From assembly GCA_023653785.1 (NCBI GenBank), contig JAMKCH010035169.1:62001-126000 (forward strand): 64,000 bases of DNA, written 5' to 3'. Position numbers and translations under genes: made by a program. This document shows positions 21,401 through 34,468 of this stretch, in pieces. The notes under the pieces were generated by a model. That model was not told the origin of the DNA, did no database searches, and worked only from the letters and a program-made list of their open reading frames with translations. This DNA comes from Ophioderma brevispina (taxonomy: Eukaryota; Echinodermata; Ophiuroidea; Amphilepidida; Ophiodermatidae). Each line of letters starts with the position of its first letter. Positions within the stretch are counted from its first letter, which is position 1.

Positions 21401-22367
21401 TTTGAAGGTGACCCCGGGAGCAGAAGAAGACGCTATAGCAGAAAAGAAAATAGGCTGATTTTGCATGGTTGTCATGATTTCCCCGGGGTGCGCCCCCAAA
21501 AGCACCCCAAGATATACGCCACTGTTAATAAATAACATTCTACTCTAACTATAATGTAACTTTAACTGTTTTTACATCTTCGGTCTAGTGCTTACGTAGG
21601 GTCGATTCCCACCCCAGGGTAATCCTAGAAATACATCTTCGAAAGGTTTCGTTCATGTTGTCATTAAAACTGTTGTATAGTTTATAAAAGTGTTATGTAG
21701 ACGTTGGGTGGGTAAAAACTGTATTTATAATGATGTTCGTATATGCTGATGCTGTTTTTGTTTTTTTTCGGTGTTTTTCTTAGGATTTTTGTCGACCCTC
21801 AGTATACTATAGCAAACAGATAAGCATGGTCAATAATAATAGCCTGTTAATAACACTGCCAGGGACATCTCTTTTGCAAAATAAAAAAAGAGTTCATGCG
21901 TCACTCTAGCATAAGTCAGGGAGGCGAAGCTTGCTCAATCGACCCTGAGGTATCCTTGGCCCCGGGTGAATACGAAAGAAAGGAAAAAAAAACGGCCCAG
22001 AACAATAGTCGGGTCCCCACAGAGGCTGAAACTCTAGAGTTCAAAACTCTGGAGTGTCGATCGGGATTTTTGCCGTTGTTGGACGCATTCGGAGGTTTAA
22101 ACTCCAGAGTTTTACCGAGGGTCTAGCGGGGTTATATAATGTGAATGAGCAACGTCCATGGACTAGGATAAGGAGAATATATCAAACGAATTCAAAACTA
22201 ATTGTATCATGAATAGTAATGTGAATGGGACACGACAACCGCATGTATTTATTGTTATATAAAATTTACGGGCTATGTACCTGACACGAGCCACCTGTCC
22301 ACTGGCTGGACGGGTACCCGTCATACAGTAAAAAAAATAATTACTAATAATATTAAATACATTGGCC
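18429..22367. other. No gene seen; repeat traces only
   Basis: Contains the inverted-orientation TGTTTAG repeat block at 19,815-20,000 and a short inverted pair AACTCTGGAGT/ACTCCAGAGTT at 22,038-22,115. Open frames up to 115 codons exist, but none shows recognisable protein family features or splice-flanked homology. Confidence 0.5.
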
Positions 22368-22627
22368 GGTATTCACAAGAATTTAGTTCTGGCTGAACTT
22401 TTCGTCCAGGACTAGTTCCTACTAGAAGACCTCTAAAAATTCATTCTTCTTTCCTATAGTAGCTTTTTCTGAAAATACAAAGAGGAAAGTACAGGTAGAC
22501 ACTCAAACCTGAGAATTATTGGAAATTGCTTCTCTTTCATATTCTGTTTTCAAAAATTAAAGGGTCTTTCAGATGGATTAGGCCTGGACTAAGAGTTAAG
22601 CCAGGCCTAGTTCTTTTGTGAATGACG
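22368..22627. mobile_element. MITE with ~45-bp imperfect terminal inverted repeats
   Basis: Left end GGTATTCACAAGAATTTAGT-TCTGGCTGAAC; the right end reads on the other strand GTCATTCACAAAAGAACTAGG-CCTGGCTTAAC. The interior is AT-rich and non-coding. Confidence 0.65.
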
Positions 22628-22799
22628 CCAATACGAATAAAAAGAAATGCATGCCAAGCTTTTACAAATGCATTACCAGATATAGTCCAGTCAAATATGG
22701 AAATAATAAGGGGTCAACCCAAAACAAATTGCAACAGAAACCGCTTTACTTGTATTTAACTTGGAATAGGCTACAAAACAACATATGCAAAAAGTTACC

Positions 22800-23330
22800 A
22801 AAATCGGAGGAGTTGGAACAATGTCTAATTTGCATAATTCCAAAATGGCCACCATTCAAACCTATTTTGACATATCTGGGGCTCTGGATTGAGATTGTAC
22901 AGACTTTAATTATGGTTCGTTCTATACCCATGGTTTTAGAGGTCAAGGAATTCAATATAATTAAAATTATTTATACAATTGGGTTAATTTATCTTTCCCT
23001 AATTTACATAAATTTCAACAGGACTGCATTTTTGGAACCCAGTTTTACTATTATCTTGGTATCTGAGAATGGTAAAGGTTTTCTTTTTGTTTAATGAATA
23101 CCCATGGTCCCAGATCAAGGAATTTCTGTTTTAACAGAATAATATCATTGGTTTATTCTGATGCTTAAATTGTATGCAATTCAAAAATGGAGGTCATTTT
23201 GGAACCACTTTGACCACTATAACTTAGTGTCTGAGAGTGTCTTTGAAACCTTATTTTATTCTGGGATCAAGAAATTTTAACATAAGAGCAATTTATACCA
23301 ATGGGTTATTCTATTCAAGTCTTTACTTTC
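22800..23330. repeat. Array of ~160-bp units, left arm
   Basis: At least three degenerate units, each with TAATTTGCAT-AATTC-AAAATGG, a stretch ending TATCT-GG-TCTG, then ACCCATGGTT and GTCAAGGAATTC. The same unit occurs in the opposite orientation at 25,190-25,790. Confidence 0.6.
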
Positions 23331-25189
23331 ATTTGGACTATCTCGGGACACAAGGCGAGATTACCTGTCTTCAATACTTAGTTATGTGCATTAGTCTATG
23401 TATTTCAATAATTGCCTACAGACGTAATGTACATTTCCCTGATAATATGAAAAATAGGCTGGAATTGTTTCAACGTTTTCAAAACTTGTGCTAAAATATA
23501 CATTTATTTTATCCGTGTTTGAGCATCAACTTGACCCTACATTTTTTGTGGCTTTTATCTTTTCCTCGTCAAATGAATCTCAATGCCTTTGTATAGTTTT
23601 AGAATACTTAGTAGAAAAGGAATTCACCAACCGCCAAGTAATTCACATTCTACCCTTCATGTTTCACTATCTATTTATTTTAGAGGACATTTATTAGTGT
23701 TAAACACGGTTTTAAAATTATATCTCTCCGACCATCTCAAATTATGCGATTGTTTGACAACAAAATCTAACAAAAATCCTATTAAACGGACTTATTTTCT
23801 GTATCTTTTTCGAGTGCTTTTCGACGGGCCTATTTGCACAATTGGAATGTTATAGCCTCACTTTTTAAAAAATTTTTCTCAAAAATTGTATTACATAGTC
23901 GAGAGGCGGCTTCATTGAGGAACTAAGTATGGTGGTGTAAAGTGCGTTACTATAATGCAATTTTATTACTTGAAACGTATTTAGTACAGGTTAGTTGACC
24001 TTTGACAATTTGAGGCCATTGAGGTCACATGTAACATTAAAGGATTAAATTCCAAAATGCATCCATAAGTATGATGAAATATCACAACAAAATTTTTCCT
24101 TTAGGTCCCAAGAAGTAAACGTCAATCATTGATGTGCCTGTATGATGCTTAATTAATGAGTTGTAGGTTCAAAATTTCATAAATATCCTGCGCAATGCAG
24201 TAGTAGCATTTTATTTGTTTTTGACACAACGATTTGAATGAAAATGTATATAGTTTGCTATATCTACGAAGTCACCTTGAAATACAATGGCTGCAAACTA
24301 AACAACAATATGTTTATTGTGGCCTAAACCCTATTTATGTCATACATTAAAACGGAAGCATGTGCTTCTGTGTCTATAGCAACTGTACTTTTTAAACAAA
24401 TCTTTTTGCAAGATGATATTAATAAAGGTATTCATTTACAATAAGGCACTTTGAAAAATGACCCATATACAAAAAGATTGCGTTTATCTTGACCGCTTTG
24501 AACCTATAGACAATACCTTGTTCAGGATCATAAGGTACACGACTTTATGACCTGTGATGAAATTGCCTAAGGTGCCAAGGTGGCACTGTTGAATTATTCC
24601 ACTAACCACACTGTGGTTCATTAGATTTATAAACAAAATTGCATTTATGTACCACTTAATGGTCTCTTTAACTTCATGACTAAATTCAAGCCATCTACTT
24701 GCAATCTATTACATATTTTCAGGTATCAAGGATGAAATCTGATTACGTCTGTAGGTATCGTTTTAGTACATCCACACCTTTTTATTTATGACAAAGAAAG
24801 AGGACATCCCATAAAAGCCTTCTTAAGATAATAAGGTGCAAATGCAAAACAGGTAACTTGCAACAGCAGCAAGTGTACCGCAGAGGCAACTGGGTCTTCA
24901 GTGTACCAAAGGATGAGAAATGTTTAGAGGTGTATGCAAATTGTCAAGCGTGGTCTTATTTTTATTTTTATTTTATTGTTGTCGGATTTAGCCTGGGTAA
25001 ATCATTCTGTGTTCAGACATGCTTTCCAATGGTGCCCATGGACTTTGAAGAAACTGAAGAGAAGACATTGATGACGGACTGGAGTGCCATATAATCTAAA
25101 ATTAAAATTCATATGATAAGAGATTTAGGGCCCGGATGGCCCATTTGGTCCAATTTGGGAACTTCACATGATGCAAAATTCAGACGTTG
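23331..25189. other. Non-coding stretch between two opposed repeat arrays
   Basis: About 1.85 kb without recognisable coding sequence. It contains short open frames (for example MQQQQVYRRGNWVFSVPKDE at 24,858) that I cannot tie to any family. Confidence 0.4.
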
Positions 25190-25790
25190 AGATATAGGTC
25201 ATGTGGTTGAAAACTGGCAACCATTTCTAATTGATGCAATGAGGATGATGTGACAAAATGCCTGATTGTTATTAATATTGACCACTTTGCTCCTGAACTT
25301 GCAAATTGGGTACAAACATCGCAAATGAGCCATCCAATGCTACATCCTGAGATTGACAGTTGAAAGGTTAAAGGGCATGGCTGCATTTTGAAATTTATGC
25401 AAATTAGACATGCGGAAAATGCACCCCAACAGTTAAAATACGGTTTAAAAATTGAATATTTGACTCCAATAATTGGGTATAGAACCGGGGAATGAAGCTT
25501 GGTCAGTTTCAGGATCCCGCGATATATACCAAATGGTTCAAAATGGCCGGCCATTTTGAATTGATGCAAATTAGGCAAGAAGAAATGACCCAATGATATA
25601 AATAAGGTTATTACCTTGAATTCCTTGACCCCAAAACATAGGTATAGGTACCAACCTGAAGTTTCTACCATCTTAGATCCCAAGATATAAGCAAAATTGG
25701 TTTAAATGCGGCCATTTTGAATTTATGCAAATTAGGCGATTCGTTCCAACTATCCAGATTTTGGTAAACTTTTGATATGGTGTTTTGTAG
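25190..25790. repeat. Array of ~160-bp units, right arm (inverted)
   Basis: Repeated units with GGCCATTTTGAATT-ATGCAAATTAGGC, then CCAATGATATAAATAAGG, ACCTTGAATTCCTTGACCCC, and AAACATAGGTATAGGTACC. It is the reverse complement of the units at 22,800-23,330. Confidence 0.65.
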
Positions 25791-26923
25791 CTATTCCAAG
25801 TTAAAGGAACACAAAGAGTTCGTTGGCCATTTGTTTGGGTCAAATCTATTTTTGACCGGGACTATATAATAGGAACACCCACACCATAGACCATGAATTT
25901 ATATTATTTTTTTAGCATTAAACACTCTGAGTGGAAAGGAGGGGTCCTGTGGACTAATGAGTGACTTTTTCCGACTCATGTTTTTCGTATTTATCGCCAG
26001 TATATTTTTGATATACATCTTCCATGAAAAAATATAAATCCATCGCCCTGTTAATTAGATAATTATAGTGCGTGCGGGCCATAGGAACCCCCTCCCCCTT
26101 GTTCACCAACGGGAGTTGTCAGTATAAAAAAAATAATTAAAACAATTATGCATATTTTTTTTTTAAAACATTGTTGTTATTAAGGTTTGTGTAATTAAAC
26201 AATAAATAAACAATTATAAAATTCAGTTAACACTTATCCTGATAGCGATCACTTTGCTTTTGTCATATGTAAAAAATAAAAGTTTTAAACGTGGTTAAAG
26301 ATACACGGCAGCTACCCAAAATGGCATAATTTGTGTTCAATATAGTATAGGCCTAGGTAGATTGAAGCCTTTTTGTAGAACGCAACGATTTAAAAACTTT
26401 TTTCATTCCACAATCCACATATATTTTGTGGAAAATGAGGCCTGGTTAATTTGTGTTCCCTTTGTCCGAATTTGAAAATAATGTTTGCCCCTAATATTAG
26501 GTTTCTTAGTGAAATTCTGTGATTGCTTAATTTATTGTCTTATGACCCTGCATGTTGATAGAAATTTAAACCTAGTTGATAAGGTATTAGGCCTATATCA
26601 AATGTTGTTTGTATAAATTCAACACAACACACATACACAACACACTTATTATTATTATACTTATCATTACAACCTTATGTGCGACTATAAGGGGAAAAAG
26701 TCTATTCATATGTACTCATTAATACGTTAGCGAGAAAAACTCTTTCCCCCTAACGTCATCGTAAAAGGATATGAATATTAATTTTATGCAAATTAGTTCT
26801 AATCTACTAGAATAACAACATATATGAATATTAATTAATTTGAATAACTATAAAGGCTCATTATAACCTAGTGAATTAGTCAATTTTCCCCCTATGATTG
26901 TTTTTAGTGTTATTATTATTATA

Positions 26924-26956
<33 letters not shown>

Positions 26957-29830
26957 ATTAATATTATCATTTAGTGTTTATTATGATGTCCACGGGACCC
27001 CGGTCGAGTCTGGTACTTCTGAAATATTTACTGATTAGCACTCTTCGTTTGTCACGCTTGTTAACGGCCGACTCGATTTATGAGGAGGGCGCCCTCATTT
27101 CCAAAAAAAATAGTGTTTTTGCATGTCATAATGCTTGTTCCATATACTAATCACGTGTGAAATTGCTAAGTAAATCGAATTCCTCATACAGAACAATCAT
27201 AACTTTGTTTTAATTCCGGATCGGAATTTTGTTATACACAGATCCCATGGGACCGTAATATACAAATAAATGTTTACTGCATTCAAAAACGAAAAATCCG
27301 ATTCCTCTCAAATGTCGGAGATTGTGCATTTAGATTAACTATCTTTAGTTCTAGTTGAATATTTTCATTATTACACCAAGAAATAAGATTTGAAAAAATG
27401 TCTCTGGTCAGCCTTTAACGGACATTCTAGTGTAAAGTACATATCTGAATCTCCTCGGCAACGCGACCTGTTAGTTACCAACAGCTTAGCAGGACTGCAC
27501 GAATATGCAGCGCTTAATGCCACCGCCGAGCTAGCTTAATGCCTTACACAACGTCGCGAAGTTATGTTTTAAAGTGATCATAGCCCAGACATTGATTCGC
27601 ACTTTCACCGGAGGACTTTTTGTTCTTGTTACCAAATCGATGCTCGATCTACATATTGTTTACCAATTTTTTTCGCGTTCACTAAGAGTGTTTAAAAGTA
27701 GAATGAACGCGTAAATGTAGAGAAACAATAACATTCAGCATAAACCAAAAAAATCATTGTCAACCGTGACTTACAGTATTCCTAGTTATCTAATTATCAT
27801 AATAAGTTGTTGACATTTTGAGTGCAAAATTATGTCAAAACTGCGGGTAGCTAGCAGTAATCATATATCATATCAATAATGATTTCTGAAGTTGGCGGGG
27901 TTAAGGTACCACCTACTTGCTGTGGCTGAGCCCATAATAGACCAGGGATCAGATCACGGTTAGGCCGCCGTTTTTTTACACAAATAGTGCCAAGATAGAA
28001 TTTAAATCAATTGCCTTTTAATTTAATTTGATCTTTTAGGCATCGTTGGCACTGACATGTAATGCTTAAATGCACAGCCACCCCTTAGCCATCCACCACC
28101 TATACGCATTATACTAAAGTTGGCCTACTGATTAAAAAGTCGTGTGATACAATAATGAAAACCTTCAATAACAATAGTACTTGCAAAAGATGGTCAAGAT
28201 TAATATTATAGGTAATAGTAATATAAAAATATTAAAAACACATTGGCACATTTTCAAACTGTGAATGTGATGACAAGATATGCGTACTAAATATCCATAG
28301 ACAGCACGATCCTTTATGAGCTTTATGCCATAAGGAGTGCAAAATTTCGAAGATAGATATCTCTTTTTCATTGCAAGGACATAGTCCTTTAAAAGTAGGC
28401 CAGTACTATCTCAGACAGCCACTCCGTATTCATGAATATTCTGTTGAATGAAGACTAAAGGTGTCCAAACCACCTGTTTATGTTTTTGAAAGTCAGTGCA
28501 ATGAGTGAACCTGGGGCAGAAGGACGCGTGCCCCTATACCTGCCACATCGTTCACGATTCAAATCTCACCAACTAGCAATCACTCTAATCTTTGTATTAC
28601 GTTCAACTGTGCGGGTCATAAAAAGCAAGCCTAACTATATATATTACTTAAGCTTCCAAAGAGGACAAAAGTAATGGAAATGTCTTTAAAATTGATCCTA
28701 TTCTTACAAGACTATATACAAGTCAAGCGCCTTCTGTTCTGCACTTTTTTAATAAGTGTTTCTTCATCTTCACCTGTCGGACACGAGTCTGCGCGTGCCA
28801 GCAAATCCGATAAGAAACCATATTTGGTAAATAACTTTACCTTCTATTGTAATTTGTATAAAGCATATTGTATGATATGCGATAGAGAACCCATCAGACA
28901 GGCATGGTACCTTTCTTATTAAGATAACAAGAAGATCTTTTTAGATATTTGCATGTAGGTGCTCGTGGCATCGATCTATGGCACGCGACAGGATGTGAGT
29001 ACTTCACTTTAAGTCTATACTTCAATTACATTTCGGCCTATATAGAACGTATCGCATGTTTTAACTCGAGTGGCCAGGACTCCTTGACCAATCACATCAG
29101 GACAATCAATTGTTGCCAGCAGCCAGTAATTACCTGCAATGCGTTTTTTAAACAGTTTGATTCCATCTGTTGTAACCAACAAGACATTCTAGGTGGGCCC
29201 CAGCACAAAAAAATTGTGCCACTTACACCATAGAGCTATGGCCCATGCATACTCAGGCATATCTTGACATTTGCCATGATTGCCTCATATGAGTTCCTGC
29301 AATTTCATGCCATTTCTTTGTTCCATTAAAAAATGCTATAAAACACATTCAAGTATTTTTTCCGCTGAGGAAGATGGCGAACACCATATAGCTCACCTAA
29401 GATAGGTCTAACATGTCCATGACGGTACACAAAGAGACGAAGCAGCCGGGGAGTCATTTATTTTTGCTGATACAATGCTATAGATAATAAAGATAGGACC
29501 ATGTTAATACGGGTACTACTACAATACATCGCCATAGTTAAAACTCATGTTTTCATAACGGCTAGGTCTTGTATTTGTGTTGTTCGTTATTTCGTTTTTG
29601 TCTTGTTTTCCTTCTTCTCGTCGTCTATAGTTCTGCTCAATGTTGACCATAAGTCGTGACCCGCCCACAATACTGGTTGTAAGTATTTTATGGAATTTTA
29701 TTTTTTACCTGCAAAAATGTTGATATGGTACAAGGAAATTTAAAAAAGGTCATGTACATCTGAATGTAACCTGGTTTGGACCGTATCCGAGACATGACAA
29801 CTTTAAAAAGCGAGTTATGAGTATACTACA
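25791..29830. other. No gene seen
   Basis: AT-rich sequence with an (ATT)n microsatellite at about 26,905-26,960. No family-level coding signal on either strand. Confidence 0.5.
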
Positions 29831-29837
29831 ATTGGTT

Positions 29838-29873
29838 AAATCGAGGGTTTATGCAAGTGTAAACCCTCGATTT
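29838..29873. repeat. Perfect hairpin, 14-bp arms
   Basis: AAATCGAGGGTTTA and TAAACCCTCGATTT flank an 8-base spacer (TGCAAGTG). Confidence 0.9.
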
Positions 29874-29989
29874 GCATGCAAGAAGGCCCCCTTCTGCAAA
29901 TGGCTGACATTTGTCAGTTGTGTTGTTGTTATTATACTTAGATTCCAGTGATATTGGAAATAGCCTCTACTTTTTGTAGGGGATTGTAT

Positions 29990-30290
29990 ATCAATCAATC
30001 AATTTATTGTGACACAACACTTGTACAACAGTGGCACCGTAAAAAACGGTGCTACATAAATTTTGACAAAGTACATAATTGAAAAACTTAGAATAATTTA
30101 ACAATCTGATTGTACATTATAATTATACCTCGCACATACGAACACAACGGAACCAACCCTGCTGCACACACACACACACACACCCACCCACCACACACAC
30201 CATATATAAAAAACTTTAGTGCAGTGTATTTTGTATGAAGCCAACCCTGAGCGGTTGGGCCATTCACAGTCTCACTCAATAGTCTCAAGC
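29990..30290 (-). mobile_element. Possible 3' end of a CR1/L2-type LINE
   Basis: The edge TCAATCAATCAATTTATTGTG is, on the minus strand, an ATTGATTGATTGA tail of the kind that ends many CR1/L2 elements, followed inward by GCACCGTTTTTTACGGTGCC, a small hairpin. A (CA)n tract lies at 30,163-30,200. No reverse-transcriptase sequence is visible, so this is only a tail call. Confidence 0.3.
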
Positions 30291-30299
30291 ATAAACCCT

Positions 30300-33200
30300 A
30301 GTAGAATGTTCAAAGAAAGCGCAAAATAAATCCAGGAATAGTTTCAGTGAAAGCAGGGTGAAAGCTGATTTTATGCATAGTGAAGATAAAAGTTCTGCAT
30401 GTGTAAACACACAGGTGACGAAGCCATTCTAAAAAATTTATGAATGGGGGTTGTGGTAGGCAATGTTTTTTAAAACCAATTCTGGGGTAAGCACACTATG
30501 CATCACATATTAGTTATAAAATACAAAGTATTGATGGGACGAAACAACGTAAAATTACTTTCTGTGGCCAGTTTCGTTCAAATCGATCTCTTTTGTATTG
30601 CGAGGGGAAGAAACGAAGATTTATGGGTTATTTCTGTCCCCATTTTGAGGAATGGACGAAGTCCAAACACCGCCCATAACTCTACCATAAAAAGACTCAT
30701 AAATTGGAAATCTAATTATAAGTGTTATACCCAAAAAGAGTCTAGAGAGGCAAAAACGTTACGTAATCTTAGAAATACAAAGTCTCGCAGGTGTTGCCGA
30801 CCACAACCAGAAAAACTAGAGTAACAACAATAGAAAGCAATGGCTGCCTCCGCTTTCTTCCACATACTGTGGTTGCCGCTTTGCATACACTAATCGGTAG
30901 TGATTAGTGTAGTGATACAAAATTAATGTATGTGTTAGAGGTGGCCAGGTATAATAATTCGGTACCTGGATCATGTGCTCAGATACTATTTTTCTCATGT
31001 AATGCCAATGCGCGCTTAGGTGAAAGATGTATTCCCTTGAGGCGGTTTATATTAATTTCAGACCGACTGATGGTCATGTCATTCTTGTGTGGCCATGGGT
31101 AGGACAAAATTTAACCACCCAATAGCACCAAACATCCAACAACTGAATTTGGGCGGATGTTTGTATCGAATGACATTATGTGTGTATACAAGCACCCAAA
31201 CTAATAATTATTCCGGGCAATATTCAAAATGTCAGCCCCAGCACGGCGACGACTGGTTTTGAATGGGTTTCAACCCCCTTGGTTATCAAATCTATCACCT
31301 GGCAGCTATTGCAGTTAGGGTATTTTCCACTCTAAACCCTCGAAATGTTCCTTGTCTACTTGACCAAAAATTGGTCGTGGACAATGCCACTGGACATACA
31401 AAGTTACATTTTACAGAAGGGAATGGTGCAAGAAATTCTAAAACAATGGCGATATTTTAACATGACATTCCATCATTGTCGGTGGGTCCCAATTGAAACT
31501 GTATATGTTTAGGACGAAAGAAAATTAATGTTTGTGGTTTGTAATACAAATCATGATCTTGAAAGATACTAGTATTTCGTTTATGCATTTTAAAACGTCT
31601 TTACGGTTAGGACCTAAAAGATACCTTAACGAGCCACTATACTTCAGATTTCTTGGAGCCAATAACAATTCAATCTCGGATCAAAAAAGTTTGACAGTAA
31701 GAAGGCGGCCGTCTCTATTTCTCTCAGGGCGTATACATAATAAAAATTAAAATGTCTTACAAAAAAGTATAAGCTATTAACAAAACAGAGTTTATGGTGT
31801 TCTTAAAGGATATGGAATTATGGAATTTGATGCATTTTCCCATTCTGGAGTTCCTTGCATCGTAAATGATTTTTTATCCAAGCCCAAGTGAAAAAAAGAT
31901 AAACCCATTTTAATGTTAAGCTTTTCTTGTATTTTTATTACGGATGTGCAGGGTCTGGAGAAATATAAAGATTATATACAAATATCATGTGCTTCAAAAC
32001 ACATAAAAAGTCACCAGGCTAGTTCACAAAGAGGTAACAACATCGTTTTATTGGCTCATTGGCGTAAACAGTGTTGTTTACAAATTGACATGTCTTTTTT
32101 CTATCGGATGTAGTTCTTCTTACGCTAAGCTTTTTTTTTTTAAACTTAACAGTTATTTTTCAAGATCAAATGCAAAATACCAAAAGGAAACCGTTACGTT
32201 ACTTGACAAATATATAGCTCTTTTCAAAATCTTGTTATACACTATATGAACACAACCGCTTCAAGATGCTAGGCGTATAAGACAGAAGTCACAAGGCCTT
32301 TTTTCTGTAATTGAAACATAAATAAGTATTCACGTTCCATACAACCTTGACCCTACCTGCTAATATACGTATGTCGATTACAAGAAAAGATTTTACTTTT
32401 TTCTCTCTTTAAATGATACATACTTAGAGTGATATGATATACAGATACATCTTACATTTATTTTAAATTGATGTTATTGTCGTATGTGATGTATGTTTGG
32501 TAATTACTATTGTAGACATCACTTTTAACATGATCAATTTTATATTTATATGTCTCGATGCATATAAATGTGCAGGTGGTCATAAAACTAATAGAATACA
32601 CTTATGTATCTGCTTATTGTTGTATATAAGAGAATATAAGTAATCAGCAAAATAGGGAATATATCTTTTTCCAAAACAGATGTTTGTGCTTTTGGTTTGT
32701 TTGTATGTATGTCTGTGTGTTGAGAGATAGGACATTGCACCAGTAGTGAACAACTGTGATTCACGTTTGTTGTTATTAATTTTTTGGACTCAGAGTAGAG
32801 TCACGTTACCATGGTAACTGATTCTCCTCACGCAAGGCCGCCATCCAGGGTTCTCAGCGATTGCTCTTACACATCCAGTTACTACATATACTCACTTTGA
32901 GGAAAAAAATCACCACCCCTTTTTACCGGATTTGCAGAACAACCACTAAAACTGGCTATTTCATTATATTAACGGTTTGTAGCACAGACTATTAAAACAA
33001 TCATAATCAATATGGGTAAATAAGGGCAATAACACATCAGTCAGCACCCTTTTCGATCTGAGTTACTACCTATGGAAAACTGCACCGATCCCTGGTATTT
33101 TGCATCAATATCTCAAGTTATATCTTAGGTGATAATTTATCATTTTATTCATGTATGTTCGTGTAATGAGGCTTGCAGAAGTTTGGTTAGTATATAATGC

Positions 33201-33646
33201 ATCAAAATAATTCAGTTTACAAACATCTTTAGCCGAATTTTGTGTTGTCTGCTCTGCGTGGAACATGTTTGGGGTGTTGAATTGTGTTTATTATAACACA
33301 TGTGCAAATAACTAACTAGATATTTGGAAGAATGAAGTAGGGTGCTTATGCTTGGTGCCGATGAATGAATGGACATTTATGTGTAATTCACAATGACTTA
33401 ACACATACCTTCTTTAAGGTGGGAAAAGGTCTCTGCGGGGAAACGTGTTTGGAATTGTTTATAGGCGCGAAACGGTTGGTCGCTGGAGATTATACAAAGT
33501 GTTAATAATTGGCACTACAAGTGATAAACTATCCAACTTATCTGCAAGTTTGTACTTGTACTGCGGACTGAATATATCTCTGCAATAAGCCATTCTTCGA
33601 GGTCACGGTGATCACCCCGATCATCCAGGCAAATTGCGGGACTTTT
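30300..33646. other. No gene seen
   Basis: Open frames up to 108 codons but no recognisable domain, and no exon pairs consistent with a known family. Confidence 0.45.
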
Positions 33647-33797
33647 TAAAAATAATTCTTCTCATCGAAGGTAGAATTTGAATATATGCCGAATTTGTAT
33701 ACAATCAAATACATTTGTATAATATCAACTAGTTCCTCTTTGTAACTTTGTACATAACCTATATGGTTATCTATATATTAAACTTTATCATCTGTTT
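33647..33797. repeat. Segmental duplicate, copy 1 (151 bp)
   Basis: From TTAAAAATAATTCTTCTCAT to TTTATCATCTGTTT, near-identical to 34,317-34,468. It runs directly into a T run. Confidence 0.95.
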
Positions 33798-33817
33798 TTT
33801 TTTTTTTTTTTTTTTTT
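33795..33817. repeat. T23 run at a duplication junction
   Basis: Marks the end of copy 1 and the start of a ~500-bp unique segment (33,818-34,316). On the minus strand the order is duplicate, unique segment, poly-A, duplicate. Confidence 0.9.
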
Positions 33818-34316
33818 GTTGGGTCAGATTGCAAAATTTTGCTTGACAAATTAAACTGTAGAATGACTTCTATAGCCAATTTATATCCAAAATAATACTT
33901 CCAATGTTATAATATACAATTGTGGTACAGAATTACACAATGTGATATTACATTGTTTGTATGTATATTTTAACACTGATAGCATGGAACTATTTCATCA
34001 AGCAGACTAATATTTCATGTGTGGTAAACAGGCACAACTTTTGTGCAGCAATGTATGACAGGTATTACTACACAATAGTGATTTGGCACTGGATAAGAAG
34101 TTCCCTTTAAAAGGGAAGTATGGTAAACTGAAGCTTGGTGTTCCATGCAATGTGATTTCTACTTCAAAATAATACCAGATGTATCAGAAAAAGTAACATG
34201 AAACTGAATGTCTTTTGTTTCACAATAAAGGTTGATCATTATGATTGATGCCTTGCATAGTATTCATTACAATATAGTGATACAAAACTCAATTTGTTTT
34301 TTCATTTCACAAATTG

Positions 34317-34468
34317 TTAAAAATAATTCTTCTCATCGAAGGTAGAATTTGAATATATGCCGAATTTGTATACAATCAAATACATTTGTATAATATCAAC
34401 TAGTTCCTCTTTGTAACTTTGTACATAACCTATATGGTTATCTATATATTAAACTTTATCATCTGTTT
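34317..34468. repeat. Segmental duplicate, copy 2 (152 bp)
   Basis: Direct copy of 33,647-33,797, followed by unique sequence TATTTTGTATTC where copy 1 has the T run. Confidence 0.95.

Noticed and set aside
22618..23094. 158-codon plus-strand open frame
   Set aside because: Most of it lies in the left array of ~160-bp repeats; composition is simple and no domain is recognisable.
25180..25683. 167-codon minus-strand open frame
   Set aside because: It is the inverted repeat array read through; the same words repeat every ~160 bp.
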